Positions 1 through 7,513 of a stretch of DNA of 15,739 bases are shown one piece after another. The first letter of the stretch is position 1. The number at the start of each line of letters is the position of its first letter. The notes below the pieces were generated by a model, which saw only the letters and a program-made list of their open reading frames with translations, was not told the DNA's origin and did not search any database. Position numbers and translations under genes: made by a program. Origin of the DNA: VRUE01 sp035707825 (GTDB taxonomy: Bacteria; Actinomycetota; Thermoleophilia; Solirubrobacterales; 70-9); assembly GCA_035707825.1 (NCBI GenBank), contig DASSTR010000101.1, forward strand, positions 1 to 15,739. The letters run 5' to 3'.

Positions 1-1
1 G

Positions 2-601
2 GCGCGACCGCGCGGGCGGGGGGCGGCTTTCCTCAACGACATCGTGCTCGAGAACTGGGCGCTGGAGGCGATCTCGGCGGCGGGCAAGTACTTCCCGCGG
101 GCGATTCCCCGCCTCGCCCGTCTGGCCGCCTGGCTTGCCTCGGGCAGCAAGGTGACCGACCGCAGCGACCGGATCTTCGCCAACGAGCGCCGGGTGCGAT
201 TCACCGAGATGGAGTACGGCGTGCCGCGCGAGCACGGCCCGGAGGCGGCACGGCGGGTGATCGAATGGGTGCGCGCAAATCGCTATCCCGTCTTCTTCCC
301 GATCGAGATGCGGGTGACCGCCGGGGACGACGCCCTGCTCAGCGCGTCCCATGAACGCGACACCGCCTACATCGCCGTGCACCAGTACCGCGGGATGGAG
401 TGGCGCCCCTACTTCGAGGCGGTCGAGGAGATCATGAACGGCTATGGCGGGCGGCCCCACTGGGGCAAGCGCCACTTCCAGACCGCCGAGACCCTGGCGC
501 CGCGCTATCCGCGCTGGGCCGAGTTCCAGACGGCCCGCGACGAGCTCGACCCGGGCCGCACCTTCAGCAACGAGTACGCCATCCGCATCCTCGGTCCCTA
601 A
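2..601 (+). CDS. FAD-linked oxidase, D-arabinono-1,4-lactone oxidase-type C-terminal part (5' partial)
   Basis: The frame is open from base 2 to a TAA at 599-601, so the gene starts upstream of the window; a GTG at 44 is internal. About 199 residues are visible. They match the C-terminal (ALO) domain of the vanillyl-alcohol-oxidase superfamily, whose members oxidise sugar lactones or polyols with covalent or tight FAD. The most telling signature is the G-R-P-HWGKRH segment near the end (about bases 452-475), followed by a Y-P-x-W-x-x-F stretch and a D-P-x-R-T-F-x-N-x-Y tail typical of the family. The N-terminal FAD-binding half is not in the window, so cofactor linkage cannot be judged. The gene converges on the PLP-enzyme gene; this pair is found side by side in other actinobacteria as far as I recall. 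The exact substrate is unknown. Confidence 0.85.
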   Translation, partial: ARPRGRGAAFLNDIVLENWALEAISAAGKYFPRAIPRLARLAAWLASGSKVTDRSDRIFANERRVRFTEMEYGVPREHGPEAARRVIEWVRANRYPVFFPIEMRVTAGDDALLSASHERDTAYIAVHQYRGMEWRPYFEAVEEIMNGYGGRPHWGKRHFQTAETLAPRYPRWAEFQTARDELDPGRTFSNEYAIRILGP

Positions 602-664
602 CCGTGCCGACCCCTTCCCCAACCGTGCCGACCCTTTTGGGGTGGCCGGCGCGCCGGGCCGGCG
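601..664. terminator. Possible bidirectional terminator region with a short direct repeat
   Basis: This 73-base gap lies between two convergent stop codons. It holds two copies of ACCGTGCCGACCC (601-613 and 622-634, 21 bp apart). CCCCAA (617-622) can pair with TTGGGG (637-642) after a T-rich stretch, and GCCGGC (645-650) can pair with GCCGGC (658-663). A perfect 12-bp palindrome, CCGGCGCGCCGG, covers 646-657. Position and pairing suggest transcription termination for both genes, but there is no classical T-tract after the strongest stem. Confidence 0.35.
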
Positions 665-674
665 GCGACGCTGT

Positions 675-1895
675 CTAGAGAAAGGCCTGGCCCTCGCCGC
701 GGTAGGTCGGCACCTCGTCGACGACCTTCCCACCCTCGACCAGGTACAGGGAGTTGAAGCGCTCGCAGAGCTCGCCGGCCTTGGCGTGGCGCATGTAGAC
801 GCGGTCGCCGACGCGCAGCTTCGCCGCCGCGGCGCCCAGCAGCGGCGTCTGGACCTCGCCGGCGCCCTCCTCGGGGTCCAGCTTCAGGCCCTCGGGCAGC
901 CAGGGCGAGGGCAGGCGCGCCGGGTCGCCGCTGCCCGAGGCCAGGTAGCCGCCGCCCAGGGCCGTCGCGACGCGGGGCGAGGGCTTACGGACCACGGGCA
1001 GCGCGAAGCCCGCCGCGGGGGTGAGTGCAAAGCGGCTGTAGTGGTCGAAGAGGACCGGGGCGTAGAAGCCCGAGCCGGCGGTGACCTCGGTGACGGCGTC
1101 CTCGGCGGCGGTCAGCTCGAGGCTGCCGGTGCCGCCGCCGTTGACGATCTCGAGGTCGGCGAACTCGCGAATCGCGGCGACGATCGCCCCGCGGCGCTCG
1201 GCCAGCTCGGCGGCGGAGCGCCGCTGCATGAAGCGGATCGCTCTGGCTCGCAGGCGCCGCCCGGGCGGTTGGTCGCCGAGCCCGGCGATCTGGCCCTCGT
1301 AGGCCATCAGCGCCGCCAGTTGCAGCTGCGGGCGGCGCTCGATCTCGCCCGCCAGGGCGACGGCCTGCGCGACGGTGTGGATCGGCGAGCGCTTCGGGCC
1401 GACCTTCATCCGTCCCCCCATCGCCCACCAGCCGGCGTCGATGTCGATGCAGACCCGTACCGGCGCCGCTCCCGTCCCCAGCACCGACTCGATCGCGTCG
1501 AGGTGCTCCACGCAGTCGACCATCACGATCGGCGCGCCCGCGGGGTTGGCCGCCGAGCGCAGCGCCAGCTCGCCGAGGGCCTCGCCGTCGGCGGTCGGAT
1601 AGGCGAGCAGCAGGTTCTCGAAGCCCTGCTCGGCAAGCCAGAGCGTCTCCGGAAGGGTGAAGGTCATCAGTCCGGAAAAGCGCTCGTCGCGCCGCAGGAT
1701 GCGCTCCAGCAGCGACCGGCAGCGCAGCGACTTGCTCGCCACGCGGATCGGCTTGGCCCCTGCGCGGGAGAGCATCTCCTCCGCGTTCGACCACATCGCG
1801 TCGAGGTCTACGAAGGCAAACGGAGCCTCGATCTCCGCGAAGGTCTCCTCGTAGCCCGCGTGGGTCGCGGCCCCGCGCATCGCATCGGTCGCCAT
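675..1895 (-). CDS. Fold-type III PLP enzyme (alanine racemase N-terminal-like; amino acid deaminase/aldolase family)
   Basis: A 406-residue protein of the D-threonine aldolase / D-serine dehydratase-like branch of fold-type III PLP enzymes. The N-terminal barrel starts with PFAFVDLDAM (about residues 25-34). The PLP lysine is very likely K55 in RVASKSLRC. Barrel strands follow at IVMVDC (about 123-128), VCIDIDAGWWAMGGR (about 148-162) and the phosphate-binding-type VNGGGTGS (about 251-258). Near the C-terminus, H370 and C377 (RHAKAGELC) sit where the related D-serine dehydratases bind zinc; metal use is inferred. The usual reaction is cleavage or deamination of a beta-hydroxy D-amino acid, but the substrate cannot be read from sequence. 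ATG at 1895 gives a complete N-terminus; no strong ribosome site is visible. The gene converges on the lactone-oxidase gene. Confidence 0.8.
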   Translation of the reverse strand: MATDAMRGAATHAGYEETFAEIEAPFAFVDLDAMWSNAEEMLSRAGAKPIRVASKSLRCRSLLERILRRDERFSGLMTFTLPETLWLAEQGFENLLLAYPTADGEALGELALRSAANPAGAPIVMVDCVEHLDAIESVLGTGAAPVRVCIDIDAGWWAMGGRMKVGPKRSPIHTVAQAVALAGEIERRPQLQLAALMAYEGQIAGLGDQPPGRRLRARAIRFMQRRSAAELAERRGAIVAAIREFADLEIVNGGGTGSLELTAAEDAVTEVTAGSGFYAPVLFDHYSRFALTPAAGFALPVVRKPSPRVATALGGGYLASGSGDPARLPSPWLPEGLKLDPEEGAGEVQTPLLGAAAAKLRVGDRVYMRHAKAGELCERFNSLYLVEGGKVVDEVPTYRGEGQAFL

Positions 1896-1947
1896 TGAAC
1901 GAGCCTATCCCGCCCGTCCGGCGGCGGCGACCCGCATTCGCTGGCCC

Positions 1948-1953
1948 TACAAT
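1948..1953 (+). promoter_or_regulatory. -10 box of the tRNA-Ser gene
   Basis: TACAAT lies 9 bases before the mature tRNA 5' end, matching the actinobacterial TANNNT -10 consensus. No clear -35 hexamer is seen at the expected spacing. Confidence 0.5.
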
Positions 1954-1962
1954 CGGGGCCCC

Positions 1963-2051
1963 GGAGAGGTGGCCGAGTGGCTGAAGGCACTCGCCTGCTA
2001 AGCGAGTAGGGGGCGAAAGCTCTCTCGAGGGTTCGAATCCCTCCCTCTCCG
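1963..2051 (+). tRNA. tRNA-Ser(GCT)
   Basis: An 89-base type II tRNA. The acceptor stem GGAGAGG (1963-1969) pairs exactly with CCTCTCC (2044-2050), followed by discriminator G2051. The anticodon stem-loop CTCGC-CTGCTAA-GCGAG gives anticodon GCT, which reads AGC/AGT serine codons. The long variable arm expected of tRNA-Ser is present, and the T-loop reads GGTTCGAATCC. CCA is not encoded. Five T's (2052-2056) follow directly, and GCAGC-GGC-GCTGC (2057-2069) can form a small hairpin. Confidence 0.97.
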
Positions 2052-2144
2052 TTTTTGCAGCGGCGCTGCAAGGAGGTTGACCAATCGACCCAGAGGCCGC
2101 TCGCCTGCGCCTAGTGGTTTCGCGGGGCGGCGCCCACCACGCTT

Positions 2145-2176
2145 TACAGTCCTACGCAACGAGCTGAATTGGAGGG
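2145..2176 (+). promoter_or_regulatory. Putative pyk promoter -10 and ribosome binding site
   Basis: TACAGT at 2145-2150 fits the TANNNT -10 pattern. GGAGGG at 2171-2176 is a strong Shine-Dalgarno sequence 9 bases before the TTG start at 2186, and it decides that start. Just upstream, GTGGT (2113-2117) and ACCAC (2136-2140) flank a GC-rich inner hairpin (GGGC-GGC-GCCC), which could be an operator; no regulator is implied by the sequence. Confidence 0.45.
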
Positions 2177-2185
2177 CGGCGGCAG

Positions 2186-3601
2186 TTGCGCCACTACAGG
2201 CGAACCAAGATCATTGCCACGATCGGGCCCGCGAGTTGGGAGCCCGATGTGCTGGAGCGCCTGATCTCGGCCGGCGCCGACGTCCTGCGCCTCAACTTCT
2301 CCCACGCCGACGGCGACCGGCATGCCCGCACGATCGAGACGATCCGCGCCGCCGCCGAGCGGGCGGGGCGCGAGGTGGCGATCCTCGGCGACCTGCCGGG
2401 ACCCAAGCTGCGGATTGGCGAGCTGCGCGGCGACGTAGCCGAGCTCGAGACGGGAATGCACGTGACGCTGACGCCGCAGCAGGTCGAGGGCGACCGCGAA
2501 ACCATTCCCGTCGCCTGGCCCGGGGTGACATCGCTGCGCGAGGATGAGCGGGTCTACCTCGCCGACGGCGCCATCCGCCTGCGGGTGGGCGAGGCCGAGG
2601 CGGATGGCATCGACTGCGAGGTCGAGGTCGGCGGGACCCTCTCTTCCCATAAGGGGATGAACATCCCCGGCGCCACCGCGCCGGCGACGACCGACGGCGA
2701 TATCGGTTGGGTCGAGTTCGCGGTCGCGCACGGCATCGACCTGCTCGCGGTCTCCTTCGTCTCCTCGGCCGGCGATCTGGACCGGGTCAAGAAGCGCCTG
2801 GACGATCTGGGCTCGGACATTCCGCTGATCGGCAAGATCGAGAAGCGCCAGGCGGCGGAGAACGCGGCCGAGATCGTCGAGGCGGCCGGCGGCGGCATCA
2901 TGGTGGCGCGCGGCGACCTCGGGATCGAACTGCCGCTGGCCGAGGTGCCGGTGGTCCAGAAGCAGCTGATCCGCGCCGCCGGCAAGCGCTCCAAGCCGGC
3001 GATCACGGCGACCCAGATGCTGGCCTCGATGGTCACCGAGAGCCGTCCCACCCGCGCCGAGGTGACCGACGTCGCCAACGCGATCTACGACGGCACCGAT
3101 GCGGTGATGCTCTCCGAGGAGACCGCGGTCGGCCAGCACCCGGTCGAGGCGGTGCGGGTGATGGACCAGATCGCCCGCGCGACCGAGCCCGACCTGCCCT
3201 ACGCCAACTGGCTCTTCAACCGCACCGATCAGGCGACCCAGGACGTCGCCGACTCGGTCTCCCAGAGCGCCGTCGGCGCCGTCTACCGCCTCGATCTGGC
3301 GGCGCTCGTCGTCCCGACCAGCAGCGGCCGCACCGCCCGGCTCGTCTCCGCCCACCGGCCGAAGGTCCCGGTGCTGGCGATTTCACCGAAGATAGAGACC
3401 GTGCGGCGACTCAACCTTCTCTTCGGCGTCACGGCCGTCCACAGCGAGCACGAGACCGAGGTCCGCGGCCTGCTCAACGACTGCGCGGCCCTCGCCGCGC
3501 GCCACGGTGTCGCCGGCTCGGGCGACCTGATCGCGATCACCGCCGGCCTGCCCGACCAGGAGCTGGGGACCAACCTCTTCGAGGTGCACCGTGTCCCATG
3601 A
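2186..3601 (+). CDS. pyk: Pyruvate kinase
   Basis: This 471-residue enzyme transfers phosphate from phosphoenolpyruvate to ADP, the last step of glycolysis, in the cytoplasm. Length and order match the family. The barrel opens with TKIIATIGPAS (about residues 7-17), followed by RLNFSH (35-40) and GPKLRIG (72-78). The mobile B domain (about 80-165) ends at SSHKGMNIPG. The catalytic lysine is K217 in LIGKIEK. The metal and substrate loop is MVARGDLGIELP (239-250), and the TATQML segment is at 274-279. The C-terminal domain has SGRTARL (380-386), a phosphate-contact region, and the usual GTN-x-x-EVHRV end. The start is TTG, chosen because of the well-placed GGAGGG. The stop overlaps the start of the next gene by 11 bp, so the two are probably co-translated. 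No odd residues seen. Confidence 0.97.
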   Translation: MRHYRRTKIIATIGPASWEPDVLERLISAGADVLRLNFSHADGDRHARTIETIRAAAERAGREVAILGDLPGPKLRIGELRGDVAELETGMHVTLTPQQVEGDRETIPVAWPGVTSLREDERVYLADGAIRLRVGEAEADGIDCEVEVGGTLSSHKGMNIPGATAPATTDGDIGWVEFAVAHGIDLLAVSFVSSAGDLDRVKKRLDDLGSDIPLIGKIEKRQAAENAAEIVEAAGGGIMVARGDLGIELPLAEVPVVQKQLIRAAGKRSKPAITATQMLASMVTESRPTRAEVTDVANAIYDGTDAVMLSEETAVGQHPVEAVRVMDQIARATEPDLPYANWLFNRTDQATQDVADSVSQSAVGAVYRLDLAALVVPTSSGRTARLVSAHRPKVPVLAISPKIETVRRLNLLFGVTAVHSEHETEVRGLLNDCAALAARHGVAGSGDLIAITAGLPDQELGTNLFEVHRVP

Positions 3602-4400
3602 CCCCGCCGCGATGATGCAGGGGGACGGGCCCGTTCGGGTCGAGCGCGAGGAGGGAGGCCTGGCGGTGCTGACGCTGGACAGCCCGCCGCTGAACCTCTT
3701 CGACCGGGCGATGTTCGAGGGCCTGCAGGCGGCGCTGGCGGGCGTCGCGGCCGAGCCGCCGCGGGCGCTGCTGATCCGCGCCGAGGGCCGCGCCGTCTCC
3801 GGCGGGGTCAACGTGAAGGAATTCCACGGCCTCACGGCCGAGCAGGGGAGCCGGCTCTGGGACGAGCTGCTCGGCGTGGTCGACCTGGTCGAAGAGCTGC
3901 CCCTGCCGGTCGTCTTCGCCGCCCACGCGCTGACGCTGACCGCCGCCTTCGAGCTGGCCCTGGCCTGCGACCTGATCGTCGCCGCGCCGAAGGCGCAGTT
4001 CGGCCTGGTCGAGAAGGTGGTCGGCCTGACGCCTTCGATGGGCGGGACCCAGCGGCTCGCCGAGCGCGCCGGCAGCGGCCGGGCGCGGCAGTTCGTGATC
4101 TCCGGCGAGCTGTTCGGGGCCGAGGAGATGGAGCGGTGGGGCGTCGTCAATCTCATCTTCGAGGACGAGGACTTCGACGCCCGGGCGCGGGCATTTGCGG
4201 CCGAGCTCGCGGCCGGCCCGACCAAGGCGCACGCGATGACCAAGCGGGTGCTGCGCCGCTTCCGGGAAGGCGGGATTCCGGCCGCTGACGAGACGATCCG
4301 CACCGAGGCGGGTGAGTTGTTCGAGACCGAGGACCTCCAGCGCGCCGTCGAGACCTTCCTCGAGAAGGGCCCGGGCCACGCCACCTTCGAGGGCCGCTGA
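3591..4400 (+). CDS. Enoyl-CoA hydratase/isomerase family protein with altered oxyanion motifs
   Basis: A 269-residue crotonase-fold protein. The GTG start overlaps pyk and is supported by GAGGTG at 3581-3586. The C-terminal part is classical: ACDLIVAAPKAQFGLVEKVVGL with GGTQRL (151-156). E121 and E141 are 20 residues apart, the spacing of the two catalytic glutamates (E144 and E164) of rat mitochondrial enoyl-CoA hydratase. However, the glycine-rich GGG before the first glutamate reads T-A-A (117-119). The usual A-G-A-D-I/L oxyanion segment reads G-G-V-N-V (71-75). The fold should bind acyl-CoA, and hydration of a trans-2-enoyl-CoA is possible; isomerase, hydrolase or lyase activity is equally possible given these changes. 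A hotdog thioesterase gene follows 83 bases on, consistent with acyl-CoA metabolism. Confidence 0.85.
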   Translation: MSHDPAAMMQGDGPVRVEREEGGLAVLTLDSPPLNLFDRAMFEGLQAALAGVAAEPPRALLIRAEGRAVSGGVNVKEFHGLTAEQGSRLWDELLGVVDLVEELPLPVVFAAHALTLTAAFELALACDLIVAAPKAQFGLVEKVVGLTPSMGGTQRLAERAGSGRARQFVISGELFGAEEMERWGVVNLIFEDEDFDARARAFAAELAAGPTKAHAMTKRVLRRFREGGIPAADETIRTEAGELFETEDLQRAVETFLEKGPGHATFEGR

Positions 4401-4483
4401 CAGCTCTTTGGGGACGCACGGGCGCTGAGGCCCCGGTCGGGGTCGAAGGTGTCGATGGCACCCGTGAAGGTAGGGTCCCCGTC

Positions 4484-4942
4484 ATGGTCGACTTCGATGT
4501 GATCGCAGCGGGAATGACGCAGGCCGTGCCCTTCGCCGGGTTCCTCGGCCTCGAGATAACCAGCATGGGCGAGGGCGAGGCCGTGGCGCGGCTGCCCGAG
4601 CGCGACGAGCTGACGAACCACGTCGGCTCCCAGCACGCTGGCGCGCTCTTCACGGTGGCCGAGGCGGCTTCCGGCGCCGCCTTCGTCGGCGCGTTTGCCG
4701 AACGGATGGGGGACGTGACGCCCCTCGCCCGCGCCGCCGAGATCTCCTACGAGAAAATCGCCAAGGGGCCGATCGACGCATCCGCCAAGCTCGGCGTCCC
4801 CAAGGACGAGGCGCTCGCGACCCTCGACGCGGAGGGCAAGGTCGTCTTCCCCTGTGAGATCGAGCTCACCGACGCCTCCGGGCAGCGCGTGGCCACCGCC
4901 ACTGTGCAATGGCATGTGCGGCTCAACCAGCCCGCCGCGTAA
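4484..4942 (+). CDS. Hotdog-fold thioesterase (PaaI/DUF4442-like)
   Basis: A 152-residue single-domain hotdog protein, the normal size for PaaI-type acyl-CoA thioesterases, which release CoA from acyl or aryl thioesters in the cytoplasm, usually as tetramers. The diagnostic stretch is N45-H46 followed by H51-A-G-A-L-F-T-V-A-E60, the H-G-A and acidic residue at the start of the long central helix. The beta-sheet segment IELTDASGQRVATATVQWHV closes the fold. The ATG at 4484 has only a weak AAGG-type ribosome site (about 4468-4472). Gene order with the preceding crotonase suggests a shared acyl-CoA role, but the 83-base gap could hold its own promoter. The substrate is unknown. Confidence 0.75.
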   Translation: MVDFDVIAAGMTQAVPFAGFLGLEITSMGEGEAVARLPERDELTNHVGSQHAGALFTVAEAASGAAFVGAFAERMGDVTPLARAAEISYEKIAKGPIDASAKLGVPKDEALATLDAEGKVVFPCEIELTDASGQRVATATVQWHVRLNQPAA

Positions 4943-4957
4943 GAGCCGACCGGCTGA

Positions 4958-5025
4958 GCGCTTTTTCAGCGCCAGATAGGCCAGTTGCCTGACTTCACCC
5001 CATCCTGTGTGGTCAAGTCAGGCGA
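4958..5025. terminator. Hairpins between convergent genes (likely bidirectional terminator)
   Basis: Two stem-loops lie between convergent stops at 4942 and 5116. The first is GCGCT-TTTTC-AGCGC (4958-4972). The second is longer: GCCTGACTT (4987-4995) pairs perfectly with AAGTCAGGC (5015-5023), is extended outward by a G-U and an A-U pair, and has three further pairs inside after one mismatch. There is no following T-tract, so the terminator role rests on position and stem strength. Confidence 0.5.
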
Positions 5026-5028
5026 CTG

Positions 5029-5115
5029 TCAGGCAGGCGGGATCGGCCGGTAGGGGTTCAGGGAGGCGGGATCGGCCGGTAGAGGTTCAGGCAGGCCGGG
5101 ATCGGCCGGTAAAGC
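5029..5115. repeat. Three tandem copies of a 29-bp GC-rich repeat
   Basis: Units at 5029-5057, 5058-5086 and 5087-5115 all start TCAGG and share the core GGGATCGGCCGGTA. Units 1 and 2 differ at two positions; unit 3 has a one-base insertion balanced by a later deletion. The array abuts the stop codon of the hydrolase gene (TGA read leftward from 5118), and that stop itself begins with the same TCAGG string. There are no unique spacers, so it is not a CRISPR array. It may have arisen by slippage at the gene end. Confidence 0.85.
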
Positions 5116-5787
5116 TCAGGGCGAGGCAGGGACGACGGCGACCGGCCCGTCGGCCACCGGCAGGGTGTCGGTCTCAAGGCTCGGCGACTCCAACCGCTCG
5201 ACGCGCTCCATCAGGGCGAGGAACTCGTCGGCGGGCTCGACGAAGTCGCTCACGCGCGGTGTCCGGAAGTGCATCGGCACGACCCAGCGCGGCCTCAGCG
5301 CGGCGACGACCTCCGCGGCTGCCGCGGCCCCGATGGTCGGCCCGCCGCCGATCGGCAGGAGGAGCAGGTCGGGTGCGCCGATCGCGGCGGCCTGTTCGGG
5401 CCGCAACTGACTCTGGCCGAAGTCGCCGAAGTGGACGACTCGCATCCCCTCGAGCTCGAAGGCGAAGATGGTGTTGTCGCCGCGCTCGGTGCCGGCGGCG
5501 TCGTCGTGCTCGGAGGCGATGCCGAGCACGGCCCCGATCGGCGAGTCGTGCTTGCCGGCCCTGGACCGCAGGACGGCCGGCTCGCCGGCGATCGCCTCGA
5601 CGCCGTTGTGGTCGCGGTGCTCGTGGGTGATGAGGACGAGGTCGACCTCGCCGGCGTCGATCGCCGGGTACTCGAACCGGATGCCTCGGGAGGCGAGGCC
5701 GGAGATGTCGTCGAAGGGATCGATGAAGACGCTCCCCTCGGCGCCACGCAGGCAGAACGCCGACTGTCCGAACCACTCAACTCGCAT
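5116..5787 (-). CDS. MBL-fold metal-dependent hydrolase (UlaG-like)
   Basis: A 223-residue metallo-beta-lactamase-fold hydrolase. It opens MRVEWFGQSAF, like UlaG/YtkL-type proteins. Metal ligands are visible: H55-x-H57-x-D59-H60 (THEHRDHN), a probable third histidine around H94, D122 in HFGDFG, and H173 in PMHF. The predicted site holds two divalent metals; members hydrolyse lactones, phosphodiesters or other esters, and the substrate here is unknown. The ATG at 5787 is preferred over an in-frame start further upstream (5844) because GGAGGG sits 6 bases before it and family proteins begin at this point. It overlaps the end of the upstream exporter gene by 11 bp, so it is the third gene of the exporter operon. 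It may process or detoxify the exported compound (inference). Confidence 0.87.
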   Translation of the reverse strand: MRVEWFGQSAFCLRGAEGSVFIDPFDDISGLASRGIRFEYPAIDAGEVDLVLITHEHRDHNGVEAIAGEPAVLRSRAGKHDSPIGAVLGIASEHDDAAGTERGDNTIFAFELEGMRVVHFGDFGQSQLRPEQAAAIGAPDLLLLPIGGGPTIGAAAAAEVVAALRPRWVVPMHFRTPRVSDFVEPADEFLALMERVERLESPSLETDTLPVADGPVAVVPASP

Positions 5788-7513
5788 GCTGTCCCTCCGG
5801 TTCGGAGATTCGACCGCGCCCTTCCGGCTCGGGCTGCTCGGCATGGTGATAGCGGCCGCCGCGCATCATCGAAGCGCCGGCGGCGAGGAGGCAGGTGAAG
5901 ATGGCGAAGATGAAGGCCGCGTCGAGGCCGTCCCGGAAGGGGTGTGAGATCAGTTCCGGGAAGAACGCCGGGCCGGTGAGGACGGCGTGCGCGTGGGGGG
6001 TCACTCCGGCCAGCGCTTCGGCCCCGACGAGGTGCTGGACCGGGTTGTAGCCGAGGAAGGCCGCGAAGAGCACCGAGATCGGCGGTGCGTGGGAGGCGTG
6101 CTCGGCGACGCCCGGCGCGACGCCATGGGCCTGGAGCCCGCCCGAGAGCGCCGATGGCAGGCTGGCGGCGAGCCCGATGATCATCAGCGTGAAGAAGATC
6201 CCGATCGAGAGGACCTGGGCCGAGTTCTGGAAGGTCTGGTTCATGCCCCCGCCGGCTCCGCGGTCCCCAGGAGGCAGGCTGTTCATCACCGCCGCCCGGT
6301 TGGGTGAGGCGAACATCCCCATCGAGACGCCGTTGAAGAAGAGGATGAAGGCGAAGGCCGGATAGGTGAAGTCGGTCGGCACCAGCAACAGGAGGCCGAA
6401 GCTGAGCGCCGCGCCGAGCATGCCGCCGGTGGCGAAGGGCCGCGCCCCGTAGTGATCGGAGAGGTAGCCGGATATCGGCCCGGCGATCAGGATGCCGAGG
6501 GTCAGCGGCAACATGTAGATGCCGGCCCAGAGCGGTGTTTCGGTGAAGCTGTAGCCGTGCTGCGGGAGCCAGATCCCCTGCAGCCAGATGATCAGCATGA
6601 ACATCAGCCCGCCGCGGGCGACGGCGGCGAGGAAGGTCGAGAGGCTGCCGAAGCTGAAGGCTCGGATGCGGAACAGCGAGAGGCGGAACATCGGCTCGGC
6701 GACGCGCAGCTCGATCGCGACGAAGGCCGCCAGCGAGATCAGCGAGCCGGCGAGCAGGGCGATCGTGCGGGGGCTCTCCCAGCCTGTCGGCGAGCCGCCG
6801 TAGGGGCGGATGCCGTAGGTGACCGCGACCATCATCAGGACGAGGCCGAGCGCGAAGGTGAGGTTGCCCCACCAGTCGACCGAGGCGCGCCGGGGCTTGC
6901 TCAGCTCCTCCAGCTTCAGGTAGGCCCAGACGGTGCCGAAGAGCCCGACCGGGACCGAGATCAGGAAGACGAGGCGCCAGTGCACGGGCGCCAGCAGGCC
7001 GCCGAGGATGAGGCCGACGAACATGCCGCTGACGCCGACGATGTTGTTGATGCCGAGCGCCATGCCGCGCTGGTTGGCGGGGAAGGCGTCGGTGATGATC
7101 GCCGACGCGTTGGCGAGTAGGCAGGCGCCGCCGACTCCCTGGACGATGCGGAAGACGATCAGGTAGGTGGCGCCGGCCTGTCCCGTCATCCAGTCGACGG
7201 TGAGCAGCAGCGAGGCGACGGTGTAGATGACGAAGCCGAGGTTGTAGATGCGGACGCGGCCGAACATGTCGCCGAGCCGGCCGAGGCTGACGATCAGGAC
7301 GCTGGTCACGACGAGGTAGCCGAGGATCATCCACAGCAGGTAGAAGCTGTTGGCGGGGACGAGCGGGTCGAGCTGGATGCCTCTGAAGATGTCGGGCATC
7401 GCGATCAGCGTGATCGAGGCGTCGAGCGTCGCCAGCAGTACGGCCAGCGTCGTATTGGAGAGGGCAATCCACTTGTAGTGGTCGCCGTGGCCGTGGTTGG
7501 TCGCCGTGTTCAT
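5777..7513 (-). CDS. MFS exporter, DHA2 (EmrB/QacA) type, with His-rich N-terminus
   Basis: A 578-residue inner-membrane protein with the length and hydrophobic pattern of 14-helix drug:proton antiporters. Helix 1 carries LLATLDASITLIAMPDI (about 26-42), the family D1 motif. Motif A is G78-RLGDMFGRVRI in the loop between helices 2 and 3. The antiporter motif C region is GINNIVGVSGMFVGLILGG (about 154-172). The cytoplasmic N-terminus contains NHGHGDH, and a long loop near residues 470-530 contains further scattered histidines, possibly metal-binding or simply polar. Its ATG overlaps the stop of the preceding MFS gene in an ATGA, implying translational coupling. Two adjacent DHA2 genes in one operon is unusual; the ligand is unknown. 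Confidence 0.9.
   Translation of the reverse strand: MNTATNHGHGDHYKWIALSNTTLAVLLATLDASITLIAMPDIFRGIQLDPLVPANSFYLLWMILGYLVVTSVLIVSLGRLGDMFGRVRIYNLGFVIYTVASLLLTVDWMTGQAGATYLIVFRIVQGVGGACLLANASAIITDAFPANQRGMALGINNIVGVSGMFVGLILGGLLAPVHWRLVFLISVPVGLFGTVWAYLKLEELSKPRRASVDWWGNLTFALGLVLMMVAVTYGIRPYGGSPTGWESPRTIALLAGSLISLAAFVAIELRVAEPMFRLSLFRIRAFSFGSLSTFLAAVARGGLMFMLIIWLQGIWLPQHGYSFTETPLWAGIYMLPLTLGILIAGPISGYLSDHYGARPFATGGMLGAALSFGLLLLVPTDFTYPAFAFILFFNGVSMGMFASPNRAAVMNSLPPGDRGAGGGMNQTFQNSAQVLSIGIFFTLMIIGLAASLPSALSGGLQAHGVAPGVAEHASHAPPISVLFAAFLGYNPVQHLVGAEALAGVTPHAHAVLTGPAFFPELISHPFRDGLDAAFIFAIFTCLLAAGASMMRGGRYHHAEQPEPEGRGRISEPEGQHAS

Noticed and set aside
646..657. A 12-bp palindrome, CCGGCGCGCCGG, as a regulator binding site
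   Set aside because: It lies between convergent stop codons, not at a promoter, and such strings are expected by chance in very GC-rich DNA; noted only as part of a terminator region.
444..1898. A 484-codon open frame on the + strand opposite the PLP-enzyme gene
   Set aside because: Its product is low-complexity Arg/Ala/Gly-rich with no recognisable motif, while the opposite strand encodes a coherent enzyme. It is a GC-bias shadow.
4431..4442. CCCCGGTCGGGG hairpin between the crotonase and thioesterase genes
   Set aside because: A two-base loop and no T-tract make a terminator unlikely; no other signal supports it.
3383..4915. A 510-codon - strand frame opposite pyk, the crotonase and thioesterase genes
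   Set aside because: It spans three well-supported genes on the other strand and has no family features.
5029..5115. Tandem repeats as a CRISPR array
   Set aside because: The units are contiguous with no unique spacers, and no cas gene is present.
5295..7472. A 725-codon open frame on the - strand overlapping the exporter and hydrolase genes
   Set aside because: It is a shifted frame of those genes, rich in R, P and H, with no transmembrane pattern or motif.
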